Assembly (NCBI GenBank): GCA_949316235.1
Contig: OX438741.1
Coordinates: 40,066,067 to 40,130,066 of the forward strand
Source: Oegoconia quadripuncta
Lineage: Eukaryota; Arthropoda; Insecta; Lepidoptera; Autostichidae
Direction: 5' to 3'
DNA length: 64,000 bases
Below, piece after piece: positions 22,331 to 34,448 of this stretch. Numbering within the stretch: the first letter of the stretch is position 1; each line of letters begins with the position of its first letter. Both the position numbers and the translations under genes were made by a program. A model generated the notes under the pieces. That model was not told the origin of the DNA and did not search any database. It was given only the letters and a program-made list of their open reading frames with translations.

Positions 22331-23260
22331 AACAAAAGCACTATTATGGCAATGGACGAGCCCCGGTGCTATTTAGAGGAGGCTTAATTAAGATTACTAG
22401 AATAAATTTTTATAATAGAGGTGATAGTAGTAGTAAGCTTTTATCTTTTATAGGTCCCTATAAAGTTGTAGAGGTATTATAATGACAGATACAAGATAAC
22501 TAGTACCCGTGGGTTCAATATTAAAAAAAAATATATATTATGGAGACTGTTGTTGCCGCGGACCGAGTAAGATGTTGGATAAATTTAAACAGTTTAAATT
22601 CTAACACTGACAAATCTAGTGAAAATTCAGCAGTGTTCTGATTACGACAGTATTGATAATACTCTTCTGTGTGAGCTGCAGCAACAGCCTCAATTGATCA
22701 TAAAAGATTCGAAAAGCACTGATCGAATGTGATGATTGTTATTAATACAGATAGTATGTTATAAAGTTACGAGACATTTTTGATCACTAATCATTTATTA
22801 TAACAGATAGATACCTTATAGACACTTGTGCATTTATGTATATAAATAGTAATCCAGTATTTTATTATTTTTATAGGATGTAACTTATTGTAACTAATAT
22901 GTAGTAAAACGTGCACCGGGAGGTTGCACTCGTTCGGATGGCCGAATGTGATGATTCTCAATAATTTTATGATATTTTTATACTTTTGTTTGTTCTATCG
23001 CTATTAATTATGATTTTGTATTAGCAATTATGTAATATAATTATGATTTTGTATCTTGCGCGTGATTGGTCGAGAAAATTCGGAAATTGACCAATCCGAG
23101 CGCTCGCCAATTTTAATGGGTATCGGTAGCGGGGAAGTCGAGTTGGTCGATCCATACAGCAGTCTGGTTGCAAGTCCTGAACTGAAAGGTCGTATACGAT
23201 AAGCTCTGTACGTATTTACCAATTCTGTTCGCTACATAATAATTGTGAATATAAATTATA

Positions 23261-25464
23261 CAACGCTAGTCGGAAAGGGGGTACTAAGCCGAAAGGCTGT
23301 AAAAGTACCCGTTATAACGAACAACCTTTGTTCTACAACTTTCCTCAAAAGTCAATACATTTCGAGAAAATGCCCTTTAAACATGTCATAACAAAATACT
23401 ACCAAGTAGCCCTAATCAGCTGTGTTTCATTCATAAAAATGGTTAACATAGAGTGTGAAACTTTTCACTATTACGATATTTTGCCTACAGCCTACACCCT
23501 CCGTGAGGCTTGGTAAGCTGGTAACCAAAAAAAAACTTATTCCTTCAGTAATGCTTTTAGGATTTCATAATTTATGCTGGCCCTAAATTAAGTTTCCATA
23601 AGTAGGTTTGAACGCAAAAGTAAGAAAAAAAATTGACCATACATTCGATTTCAGAAAGGTTCCATCTTCTACTCTGGAGTGGATCATTGGCGATTTACCC
23701 TTCTCAACCAAGAAATATTTTTTTAATCGGGTAAAAATTTACGAAGATATCGCGTCACAAACGGTCGAATTTAAAACCTTCTTTTTGGAAATCGGTTAAT
23801 AAATCATACTTTGGAACTTCCACATACCACTAAGCAGCTGGAAATCCATGTAAAATGTCCACGTCAATGAAATGCTACTAAAACTAATTGGTAATTAATG
23901 TCATTCTGAATTTAAAAAAAACGAAACATGTTTACGTATTGCTACCTACTAACCCCTCTGCGTTTGCGCACATTACACAGTCTTGACTTGACACACACAC
24001 ACATGCATGCGCAAGCCACGCCCTGCCTATCGGCAAGTGCATTCGAATCCGAATTCGCCGAAATCCCTATAAAATACGAAGAAATAAAAAATACCTAAAT
24101 TAAAGCCAGTCGCTTCTACCACTTCCGTGCAAGCAGTCGATTATTTTTGCGAGTCGTCCTAGTTCGTCGTTATTTGTTATTATCGTTAGAGATTTTCTTT
24201 GTTATTAGTTGTTGTCGCTATTAATTGTATTTGTTTGGTAGGTATTAGTTGTTATTGTTAATAATTCACGATATGCCGGTGGAGTACACCAATCAAAAAT
24301 ACTACGATATGAATTGTGTAGGAAGACGTGATCACGTAGGTACTTACGGAAGCTCGAGAAGCTTGATTACAAAGAGTGCCTTCAACTTGTGGTTAATGCA
24401 ATACGCCTATTGTGTAGTTATGTGGACACAAAGGCCGCGCGTGTTTGTGTTACGTACGGAATAACAACGTCATCATCAGAAAAGGTTAGTTGTTTCATTA
24501 AAAATTAAACCATCATTCTTGTTAAAAACCTAGGTTAGGTACCTAGGTACAGTAAGGTTCGAAAACGCGTATTTTTTTTTATGCACAACGGGTTTGTACT
24601 TGCCCTTAATCACACCTGATGTTAAGTGAAAATGAGGTCGAAGGTGGAAACGTACTGACCCGGAAACCTCAACACATTTGGGGGACTGGCTATCTTATCT
24701 CTGACAACCGGAACACAACAATGCTATTAACATTGCTGCGTGGAGGCAGTTTTAGATAAGATGGTGGTAGAAAATGCGTATCCAGTAACAGCTCAAACGA
24801 TTACAATCTTTAGATAGGTAAACTTTGATTTCAAACTAAAAGTAGTTTTTAAGACCCGTTACATAAAAAATATGTAATAACCTTGAAGCCTATGTCTGTC
24901 TGTGTCTTTGTTGGGCCGACGTGTTTGAAATCATTTAACACAGTTGCTTTGTTTACCTGGATGATTCAGTGAGGATTTCTGGAATAATTATTTGCCGTCA
25001 ATACAAAATTTCAATAGTTTGAGGTGGAACTGGTTATGCACTTATGAACTTCATGAAAATTTTATGGAATGTATGGGGCTCTGGTCACCCATAATCCCGC
25101 CATACACGTAATCCACATTTCGGTAACTTCCGACGGCACACGCTATGTCGGTGCCCGACAAAGGGCGGGCGGCGCGTGTCAAAGGGCGGGCGGCCCGTGT
25201 CAACAGACGGCGGCGCGTTTGACGGACCCGACGCACACGCAGGGCAAAATGGGCGGGTTCCGCGTCATTTTGGGCGTCGATTATTTTGTCTCTTTTCATT
25301 CATGAATTATAGGGTTGTCCAAATTTTCTTAAATTAAATAATTTAATAACTTTGTATGGAAACAAAAATATGCGTTTTCCCCATTTATCTACTGTGCAAT
25401 AAAACACTTATCGATGACACTATAACCAACTTTCGGCTTAGTACCCCCTTTCCGACTAACCCTG
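23261..25464 (+). mobile_element. TIR DNA transposon, family D copy 2, 2.20 kb
   Basis: Nearly identical to copy 1, including the same embedded SINE fragment, so both come from one recent ancestor. It sits inside the 3' LTR. The 5' LTR gives the empty site, which supports a TA target duplication. Differences from copy 1 include a 21-bp tandem duplication in the GC-rich part near 25160. Confidence 0.78.
24570..24768 (-). mobile_element. tRNA-headed SINE 3' part, in D copy 2
   Basis: Same fragment and same borders as in copy 1, hence inserted before the D copies separated. Confidence 0.75.
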
Positions 25465-25714
25465 TATATTAGTTGTGAAAATAAAGAAGTTATAATTCTA
25501 TCTGAGTCTTTGATTTATCAAACTTGTGTGTTTTTCTCTGAATGCCTTGTGAATGACCGATAATTGTATGTCATGGCGATTTTATTAACTTACGAAATTA
25601 AAAAAAAAAATGAATTTAGAATTTGAACTTATTTGCTTCCACATTAACAAAAAACAACACAAATATAAAAACAGGTTTCTATGTTACAAAAAGACACAAT
25701 CATTTCAATATTAA

Positions 25715-25800
25715 TTGTGAAATAGCCTGGCATGCGAACGCTGGTGACATCCATGGTTGATTATCATCCAAATAGTATCATCCAAATTTATTTACATCAA
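25715..25800 (-). mobile_element. CR1 3' end fragment
   Basis: Shares GTGAAATAGCCTGGCATGCG with other CR1 3' UTRs on this strand. Also present in block B (33030-33115). Confidence 0.55.
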
Positions 25801-26030
25801 TGGGAAACTTATTGACCGCTCTCCTTTCTCCACGCCTGTCTATCCCAGTGTTCCTCTAACCAGTTTTTGAGGAACTTATCCAGCGCGTCCTTATAAATTA
25901 AACAATTACAATGATCACTGTACGTGGCACGCCACCCTCCGGGCGAGATGTCCACTTTTTAAAACGCCTTTGGTAAGATTCGTCTGCTGCTGCTACTACT
26001 TCCAAAACGTAGTGTATCCAGCCGTATAAT
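25797..26030 (-). mobile_element. LINE 3' coding end (RTE-like)
   Basis: On the minus strand it reads DELDKFLN-like then W and R-rich residues, the usual C terminus of endonuclease-RT LINEs. Related fragments are at 33110-33360, 33405-33555 and 34445-34615 (minus) and 7283-7400 and 31010-31145 (plus). Confidence 0.55.
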
Positions 26031-26209
26031 TGGAGCGACGATAAGAAAGCGGGTGGAAAGATAACTAATCTTAATATTGTAGATAGTATATCCAAGTACA
26101 TGATAGTTCAATTACAACAGTGGACAATAACAATCCATATTACGATTTGTTATCTAGATACCTAGAGCTCACGTAACCGTTATCTTTCAAAGAAATTTCA
26201 AAGCATAAT

Positions 26210-26791
26210 GTATGTCACCATATTGAAACGAATACGAATCCAGACCGCTATGCCAAGGCTAAGGAGGAATTTAGGATGTGTGATATGAGAATTTGTAGGC
26301 CGAGCAGTAGCGCTTGGGCAGCCCTCTGCACATATTTCCAAAAAAAAAATGGGCAGATAAGACCTTGTGGGGACTATAGACGACTTAACTCGATGACTAA
26401 ACCCGATAGATATCCAGTTCCGAGACTACGAGATTTCACATATTATGTACTGTCAGGTAAAAGAGGGTTTTCCCGGTTAGACATAAATGGGGCATATAAT
26501 TGTATACCGGTGAAGGAAAACGACATCGAAAAGATAGCTGTAGTGACACCAGTTGGTATTTTCGAAGTTCTACGAATGCCTTTTGGTTTGAAGAATTCTG
26601 CCCAGACGTTCCAACGATTTATGAGTCACAGCGTTTTGGCAGATTTAGAATATTTGTTCATTTTCAACGGATCGCTTGGACATTTACATATTGACCTCAT
26701 AGTCCCACTTAGCACGTCACCTGAAGGATATAGATATTGCTTGACTATTGTAAACCGTTATAGTCGTTGGCCTAAAGCTTTTCCGTTGTAG
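26210..26791 (+). pseudogene. Ty3/gypsy pol fragment: RT joined to integrase by deletion
   Basis: The first part has reverse transcriptase motifs (GDYRRLNSMTKPDRYPVPRL, FSRLDINGAY, MPFGLKNSAQTFQRFM). At about 26660, before the catalytic YxDD box, the frame runs directly into integrase (HIDLIVPL, GYRYCLTIVNRYSRWPKAFP). The 171-aa frame is open across the join, but the product lacks both active sites in full. It is a separate copy from the element ending at 25521. Confidence 0.82.
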
Positions 26792-27640
26792 GAAATAACT
26801 GCAGAAGTCGTTACTAAAGTACTATTAGTACTATTAGACCGTAACGAGCATTGAAATTGGAACCCTCTTATCAGAAATGCTCACCTTGAAACATTATTAT
26901 AAGAAAGGATTGTAATGTGACGTACTTGTTACTGATTAATTGTTAGATTGCACATGGTTCTCAAACTTTGTCAACGTTTCTCAAACTTGTTTAATTTAAA
27001 AGATTTTTTTTTAAGGTGCGGATTTATATGGTGACACAGTACAAGGCTGATGTGCAAAATGACACCGGTGAACGTTGCGCGAGCGCACCACGCTCTCGCC
27101 AATGTTCCCCCGTCGCGTACCTGTACCACTCGCGATTGTGCACATCCTTCCACCACCTTTTGGGAAGGCGGTTAATTCATAAATCAAAATTGTATATGGT
27201 GTGCGGACTCTAAATAAAACAGTGAATAGTTTTTTTGATTTTTATTGCATACACTGGTGAACTTACCTCTGATCTATATTAGTACAGACAGTTACAAATA
27301 TACGTTGTGATTCTAAACATACCACCATCACAACAGATATTAATTGCTCGCTCTTACGTAGCGATTTGCTCCTCATGGAAGTGAGAGATAAATATATCGT
27401 AATATGTCAAAAGATATCTTAGAGGCTCTTTCTCTCATATTTTCATGTCGCTGGGTGTAAATGATACGGATAAGTATAATAAAATAAAAATGTTTATTGA
27501 CGCAGTTCAAAATAGGTATACATACATCTAGTTATTATGAACTTGTACCTCTACATTAGTACTATATTAATTCTGTGCCTACATGCAAAGGCTTAAAGTA
27601 ACATAGATCTAGTTGTAGCTTCGGTGACATCCTAAGCTAC
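26792..27640. other. No gene seen
   Basis: Short frames only on both strands (for example 26971-27213), none with recognisable protein features. Confidence 0.4.
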
Positions 27641-27780
27641 GGCCCGTATTTCAAAATATTCTCAATGCTCAATGTAGATCTGCGCTTGAGCATAGTTAGA
27701 GATGCCGCTACACAAGTTACATAATGCTGTCCCTTCTCAAGCGGAGATCTCTGCTTGCGTAACATTCTGTGAAACGGGCC
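27641..27780. mobile_element. MITE, about 140 bp
   Basis: Ends GGCCCGTATTTCA and, inverted, GGCCCGTTTCA. TAAG occurs on both outer sides but not symmetrically, so the target duplication is uncertain. Confidence 0.65.
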
Positions 27781-28154
27781 TAAGTGAAAGCAGAGTAGAA
27801 CAACTTTGTGGCGAATTTGTAGGTAACTAAACGTTAGTTTATATGAGAGTATTGTTTTAGAGACATAATGATGAAATATAAATTTTACATTAAAAATGAT
27901 TTTATAAACAAGCTTTTACTAGTCCGTCATAATTATCACATAATATTCTATACTAACCGTGTATCTATGTAAAATTTTGTATCGGTGATATTAGCCGTAG
28001 AGGAGATGCCTCGTGAAGAGACGACCCTGGCTACAGCAACAGTTTATGTCTATTATATAAATGTGTTGTCATCAGAACTGAAGAATTTAGCAAAATTTCA
28101 GCTACTTAGGTAAACTGGAATAGTTGTAAGTCCTACTTGCGAATTTTGAAACGG

Positions 28155-28290
28155 ACAATTTAGGTACATACGTACAACTTAGGAACATGCGTACAACTTA
28201 GGTACATACGTACAACTTCGGTACATACGTACAACTTCGGTACATACGTACAACTTAGGTACATACGTGCAAATTAGATACATACGAACA
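28155..28290. repeat. 19-bp minisatellite
   Basis: About seven copies of GTACATACGTACAACTTAG with point changes. Confidence 0.88.
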
Positions 28291-28359
28291 TTGTAAGTTA
28301 AATCAGTTCTAAATTAAAAATAATTTAAAAACAATCTTTTAATACATACATACATAATA

Positions 28360-28560
28360 GAAGAAGAAGAAGACAACGGTTTATTCGCCACAAGTGGGCA
28401 CACATTAACAGTATAAAACAAACTTAACATACTTAACACAGCACACTTTAAAAAGAACAAACTACAAAACATTATAAAGATAAACACAACTAATTATCAC
28501 ATAATCATTACATTACATCACAAATTAAATGAATATCAAAAATTCAACTATCTTGCCATT
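28360..28560 (-). mobile_element. Probable LINE 3' end
   Basis: (GAA)n then TTTATTCGCCACAAGTGGGC, the reverse of a polyadenylated 3' end. A related start is seen at 48745. Confidence 0.4.
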
Positions 28561-29239
28561 TTGCCAGGCAGTTCCAGTCCCTATATCCCGGCTCCATCAA
28601 ATCAGCTCGATGATACCATAATATTGCATTGTAACATTACTTACATAAATATGCCAAATTTCAGCTCAATCAGATACCAAATGTTGAAGATGGTTTGCAA
28701 ATGAAACGAACAAGCTTGTGATAATAAACATAATTCCTGTTTAAATATAAAATAAATAAAAAGGGGTAATATGATTTTCTCTGCAGGGGGGAATAAAGAG
28801 GTGGTCAAACTAGGTAAGCTAGGTAAATATTTTATTAACCTACTTATTAGATTGATTACAAAAAATCACAGACGCGTGTTGGGCGCTGGGCGCGGGAATA
28901 AAGTTCAATACAGAATCAACGGCATAATCACTCAATTACTCAATTGAAGCCAATTACAGATTATTACTTCGTACATAACATTAATAAGTTTATTGTAAAT
29001 GGATGGAAATCCTTAAATAAAATAGTTTTCATGGTCACACACAATTTACCAAAGAACAAAGTGACAAATAACATATTTAGTCAAAATTCCGAGTTAGGTA
29101 GGTAATTTATAAATAAAAATAAAAATAAAATATTACTTAGGTTTCTAGTTATATTTTATATTACATGCTGTATTGGAGAACAGCTCAATAATACTTATGC
29201 TATAAAAATAGTCCTCCGTCCCCTACGCCCTGCTCAGCC
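28561..29239. other. No gene seen
   Basis: AT-rich, no supported feature. Confidence 0.4.
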
Positions 29240-29325
29240 CCGCTTGCCGCTGAGTTCGAAAATACCGCCTTGCACTACTGGAACGAAGTCCACGCGGACG
29301 ACGTCACGGGCGACAGCAGTATGCT

Positions 29326-30667
29326 TTACAAATTACATAACTTTTCTAAACAAAACCCTACGCTAATTTCCTGATCGATTAATTCTCTGATAATTGAATT
29401 AAATTTGTTTTGTGCCGTAATAGTGTCATGACTCTCTTTACTGACCAATCCATATGTAGCATAAGTTTCAAAATAATAATTAGAGTCTTTCTTTAATGTT
29501 CTTAGTAATGTTGCCAGATCTATCTTTTCATTTACCACCCTCTTTAACCTTTTAATCCAAAATTCGACAGCGTTGTTGGTTCTGTGTGGAGTATTGTGAA
29601 AACACCATTTATTGGAGAAAAATGACATGGTGTTAATCCAAGTTCGTTCGAAGTACTCATTAAAGTTATTTAAATTGTCGTGACGTTCACTGCTTCCTTT
29701 GATATATAGCCAGCCGTCATTTATAAAGTCGGGGTGAAGACGAGCTAAGGCAACGCAGCGTTTTATGTGAGAATTATACTTTTCCTTTAATCCAAATTTA
29801 TTTGCTTGTCTTTGTAAATAATATACTCCCTTGTATAGAAGCATTTGGAAATACGAGTGATATAGCCGACCTTGTGCTTGTTTCGTAGTCGAGTGTAAAC
29901 GTTTCCGGGTGAAATGCCGGCACTTTAGTTTTTAGAACATGAAATAGCATTTCATACACTTTTTGTTCTTTGTTAGGTAGCAGGGCATAAACGGCAGGAA
30001 TAATGCCATTACCGTCCTCAGTGTTGTTCATATCCACATGAATTGTATATAACTGATAAAATGGTGGAGGAACACGTTTAAAAGTACCATCTAAAAAAAC
30101 GTGTTTCGCATTTTTCAGTGCGTCTTTCCCTTTAGATGTTGCAAACACCAAAACTCGATCGTTATTATCAGAATAGTCGTCAAGTAGAAATCTTTCAAAG
30201 CCACCTGGGATTTTTACGTCTTTAATTCTGAGAATACTAGTTTTACGTGCCGCCCGTCGTCGAAGCCTATATAAAACTTTTTTCATAGTTTCCAGTGACG
30301 GTACATTTTTTATGTGAATGCCAGTATCATTGCACTTTTCAACCATTTCTTCATAAATTTTTGGTATAGGCGTTGTCTCGCTTACGGCTTTTTCTTTACA
30401 ATTATTAACTATAAACCTTATTTCATTATCGACTTCATTACGTGAGCATTGATGAATTCCCTGTTTAATTACTTCTTGCTTAAATGTTGTTGTTGATGCG
30501 TTGCATGTTTTTTGTCTGCTACACCTCCAAACAACGTGCCCATTGGAATTCGTTCGTCTTTTTGTATATCTATACCCATATAACAGAAGAATGTCTCCTC
30601 CTCTTTGGGACTGAATAATTGTGAAGGCGGTGTTACAACTCTGGCTGGTAGAAGGTGTATCCATCAT
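29326..30667 (-). pseudogene. FLYWCH-MULE transposase, copy B, frameshifted
   Basis: This is nearly identical to the gene at 5168-6523 but in two overlapping frames (30667-29798 and 29844-29326). A 14-bp deletion removes the equivalent of 5664-5677, just after the second catalytic Asp region (SIQGSI), and shifts the frame. FLYWCH and both Asp motifs remain in the first part and the Glu motif in the second. It is therefore probably dead. Confidence 0.88.
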
Positions 30668-31150
30668 AGCTGAAATAAAATAAAAATTTATCTAAACAAA
30701 CATTTACATGAAAATTGTGTGCGGTTTACTGAAATCATTAATTTTTTGTTTGTTCTTTTTTATACAGATAAGTGATCCATCATAATGTTGATAAATATAC
30801 AACTTACCTATACACAATTACTAGGGTGGGGGGAGGTAAACAGGAATGTTCTATTGCTAGCCACTCGACAGCGCTTTTAGTAAGGTGGAAGTTGACAATT
30901 TAAATTTGACATTTTCCAAAATTTCATTTCTATCCATTGTTGTTGTATGACTAATTTTATACTGACTTAGACTGTCTTATTAACCTAATATGGAATTATC
31001 GGAAATGGACTTCAAGAGGGTACAACTGGCCCGTTGATGTAGCTCTTGTTGAATCTTACCAAAAGTGTTTAAGAAGTGGACATCTCGCCCGCGGGCCATA
31101 TTGCGAGAGGGTGGTATGCCACGTAAAATGATCGTTTACGAGTAAGTAAC

Positions 31151-31197
31151 CAAATCAAATCAAATCAAAAATGTTTTTATTTCGTAAGTTATAAGAA
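31151..31197 (-). mobile_element. Very short (47 bp) CR1 3' end insertion in block B
   Basis: A (CAAAT)n-like tail plus a few dozen bases of CR1 3' UTR, flanked by TAAC on both sides. Block A has the empty site (GTAAGTAACTTTCACG at about 7412). Confidence 0.72.
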
Positions 31198-32717
31198 TAA
31201 CTTTCACGTGAGGCTGAATTAGGGCGGTTTTTGAATATATGGCTGTATTTGCTGAACTCTGTTGCTTAACGTTTAGACGGACGGACGGAGAGGTTAAAAA
31301 TATGCACGAGTTCAATGTTCACTCCCTGGATTTTCATTAACTTTATGTGTATGTATAAATAAAGTTCACTTCAATTAAATAAAAAAAAATACAGAAGGCT
31401 AAGAACCTTCTTTTTTGGAAGCGGTAAAAAAATATTTCTAATAACTTACCTAATAAATACACTGTGTAAGTAAGTATATCACTCGATAACTTGCAAACAG
31501 ACAACAATAGCTATAAATTTGATAAACGCCTTATATATGTGAATAACAAGATATTGTATCTATCAAATATTGATTATTTCTTAGATACACCTATAAAGCC
31601 TATTTTACACGGCGCTTGATAACATCCCCGAGGGTCCAGTGGTACCCAGATCAGATTTTCTAATTCATCATCAACAGCATTACATGCCCCCACAGTTGGG
31701 TCACAGTCTCTCACTGGGAGACGGTACGAGTTTTAACTCACCAAGCAGGCCGAGTGCGGATTGGTGCATTTGTGTCAGACTTATGTAGTTTTGTGAAAGG
31801 CTGATGTATTTTTGTGCTTTAGTTTCACAAATTACTTTACCAATAATTGCTTTTAAATTTCATGGAACCCTACTCTAATGTGGATAGGTCCTCAATTTAT
31901 TGATTAATATTAATCACTATTTATCTTATCCTAGTTGTTAATCGATTAGCATTGAACAAAATTCTAGAATTTCTCCATTTATGTAAAATGTAACGCGTTA
32001 GACTTGGGGCCATTTGGGGTGAAGCTCATAAGTCAGCAAAACTTGTTACATAGGGCACACTTAAAGTCAATTTTTGACATTTTCAACTGATTTCAAAAAT
32101 GAGGAGATTCTCAATTCGGTCGTTCGTGTTTTTTTTTTTTAGGTTTTTACATACTTAGGTTAGACGATTGTGTAGTTCTTGCAAAGGGAAACAACGAGTA
32201 GATGCAGTTTGGGTCTGTATTGAAAAAGTATAGAGAAGGTCGGTGTGACAATGAATATGACAAATCGAACATCATCAGGTCGACCTGGTATACCCCAAAT
32301 ATCCACCTAGCCTGTAGTATCGTACAAGAATGTTCAGGGAGATTGGCAAGCAAGGTAACATACTAAAAAGTGAAATAAATGGGCGCCAATGTCTAACAGT
32401 GATTATACGCAGTCTTGTCACTGTCACTTGTCATTTTCAGATTTCAAATACTAGAATACATACTTACATTTTATGTAGTTTATAGATTAGGACGCACCAT
32501 AAATTTAGGACGATAACTGAATTATATAGATATAGATAGATAAAGCTCTTTAATTTAAGATAGATAAATTTAATGAAATCAACATATTAACTTTAGCTTC
32601 GCAATATATTTACGAAACCTTACTGTAGGTACATAAGATAGAATCTACAATTGTTTTAAATTCATAATGTAATTACAAAATAATATAAAAATATACTTGT
32701 ACATAAAAATGTACACA

Positions 32718-32850
32718 AAGTCACTAAGTCATCTAGATGAAAAGAATCCATGGACATGAACTGCTCGGCGATATCCAGTTTATTATTATTTTTTTCTTTG
32801 TCGAATCATAAATTGTAGAATACTTATTTAAATAAATAAATACTTATGTG
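32718..32850 (+). mobile_element. CR1-type LINE 3' end (copy B equivalent)
   Basis: A shorter version of the fragment at 13363-13568, with an internal deletion. Confidence 0.65.
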
Positions 32851-33109
32851 TTTTTCTCTGAATGCCTTGTGAATGACCGATAATTGTATGTCATGGCGAT
32901 TTTATTAACTTACGAAATTTAAAAAAAAAATGAATTTAGAATTTGAACTTATTTGCTTCAACATTAACAAAACAACAACAATAATATAAAAACAGGTTTC
33001 TATGTTACAAAAGGACACAATCAATTCAATATTAATTGTGAAATAGCCTGGCATGCTAACGCTGGTGACGTCCATGGTTCATTATCACCCAAATAGTATC
33101 ATCCAAATG

Positions 33110-33560
33110 TATTTACATCAATGGGAAACTTATTGACCGCTCTCCTCTCTCCACGCCTCTCTATCCCGGGGTTCCTCTAACCAGTTTTTGAGGAACTTTT
33201 CCAGCGCGTCCTTATAAATTAAACAATTACAATGATCACTGTACGTGGCACGCCACCCTCCGGGCGAGATGTCCACTTTTTAAAACGTCTTTGGTAAGAT
33301 TCGCCTGCTGCTGCTACTACTTCCAAAATCGGACCAGTTGTACCATTTCGAAATTTAACAGATGACATACCGCCCGGTTTTGCCCGCACGTGAAAGTTGC
33401 TGTTCCTTAATTATTATTATATGCCCATATAATCTGATGAGTAAGGGCCTCCCTCCTCTCTCCACGTCTCTCTGTCCTGGGCTTCCTCTGGTCAGTTGTT
33501 GAGGAACTTGTCCAGCTCGTCCTTATAAATTATATAATTAAAATGATCACTTTCGATTTC
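33110..33560 (-). mobile_element. LINE 3' coding end, two adjacent partial copies
   Basis: 33110-33360 and 33405-33555 repeat the same sequence (CTCTCCACGCCTCTCTATCC versus CTCTCCACGTCTCTCTGTCC). Confidence 0.55.
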
Positions 33561-33730
33561 GAATCCCGCTAGGGCCATATGTTTGTATGATGAATACGGA
33601 CATGTGTACCCGAGTTATGGATGTTTTCATTTATAATAAGTATTTAGTTAAAAAAAAAAAGTATTTATGTAGTATATCAACCATCTAGTATCCACAACAC
33701 AAGCTTATAGTTGCTTAATGTGGAACTAGA
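33552..33730 (+). mobile_element. tRNA-derived SINE, second family
   Basis: B-box remnant TTCGAATCCCGC, body GATGAATACGGACATGTG, end CTAGATGGC. The start is truncated. Confidence 0.7.
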
Positions 33731-33759
33731 TGGCATTGTGTGTACGTCCAAGGATATTT

Positions 33760-33926
33760 ATTTATTATTATTTATTATTATTATTATTATTGTTATTGTT
33801 ATTGTTATTGTTATTGTTATTGTTATTGTTATTGTTATTGTTATTGTTATTGTTATTGTTATTGTTATTGTTATTGTTATTGTTATTGTTATTGTTATTG
33901 TTATTGTTATTGTTATTGTTATTGTT

Positions 33927-33977
<51 letters not shown>

Positions 33978-34200
33978 CTTGTTGGTGTTGTTGTTATTGT
34001 TGTTGTTATTGTTATTGTTATTGTTATTGTTATTGTTATTGTTATTGTTATTGTTATTGTTATTGTTATTGTTATTGTTATTGTTATTGTTATTGTTATT
34101 GTTATTGTTAGTGTTATTGTTATTGTTATTGTTATTGTTATTGTTATTGTTATTGTTATTGTTATTGTTATTATTATTGTTATTATTATTGTTATTATTA

Positions 34201-34242
<42 letters not shown>
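33760..34242. repeat. (TTATTG)n / (TTG)n / (TTA)n compound microsatellite
   Basis: About 480 bp of hexamer repeat with a (TTG)n core near 33930-33990 and (TTA)n at the end. Long frames on all strands here are artefacts of the repeat. Confidence 0.97.
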
Positions 34243-34243
<1 letters not shown>

Positions 34244-34378
34244 CAATGTATTTCTCTTCTTCAAAGTGAAGAAGGTAATTTCCGCACCAGACGGGTATCA
34301 ACCAAGTGTGGCGGGTTCAGCAGAAGAAGTGATTATAGATGAAGTCAGAAACTTTCTAAAAAACACTATTATTTCAAA

Positions 34379-34379
34379 C

Positions 34380-34447
<68 letters not shown>
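34379..34447. repeat. (TTA)n microsatellite
   Basis: About 23 perfect trinucleotide units. Confidence 0.97.

Positions 34448-34448
<1 letters not shown>

Larger units (their letters stand above)
13574..25521 (+). mobile_element. Degenerate Ty3/gypsy LTR retrotransposon with nested insertions
   Basis: Near-identical LTRs lie at 13574-13935 and 22947-25521 (the latter interrupted). The target duplication ACTTG is at 13569-13573 and 25522-25526. Block B keeps the uninterrupted site around 32850. The interior holds a leader with repeated GGCTATGTATGCCT-like phrases, remnants of gag (20629-21460) and integrase (21800-22330), and no recognisable protease, reverse transcriptase or RNase H. Nested within are two copies of a TIR transposon, a tRNA-type SINE, a minisatellite and a CR1 copy. 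Confidence 0.8.
22947..25521 (+). repeat. 3' LTR of the Ty3/gypsy element, interrupted
   Basis: LTR sequence at 22947-23260 and 25465-25521 is split by a 2.2-kb TIR element. Upstream lie a purine run (ACCGGGAGG, 22916-22924) that could be the polypurine tract and an inverted repeat TTCGGATGGCCGAA. Confidence 0.8.
5085..26010 (+). repeat. Duplicated block, copy A (expanded by insertions)
   Basis: Colinear in the same orientation with copy B at 29240-33330. Shared parts are the MULE gene and its flanks, 7080-8000, 12240-13568 and 25527-26010. Copy A additionally holds about 400 bp at 6640-7050, the CR1/pogo nest, a retroposed transcript at 12881-13017 and the Ty3/gypsy element. Borders are approximate. 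Confidence 0.8.
29240..33330 (+). repeat. Duplicated block, copy B (compact)
   Basis: About 4.1 kb matching copy A without its large insertions. It therefore shows the pre-insertion sequence for several elements in A. It has its own 47-bp LINE-end insertion at 31151-31197. Confidence 0.8.

Noticed and set aside
28155..28290. CRISPR-like array
   Set aside because: The repeat is contiguous without spacers and the DNA is eukaryotic.
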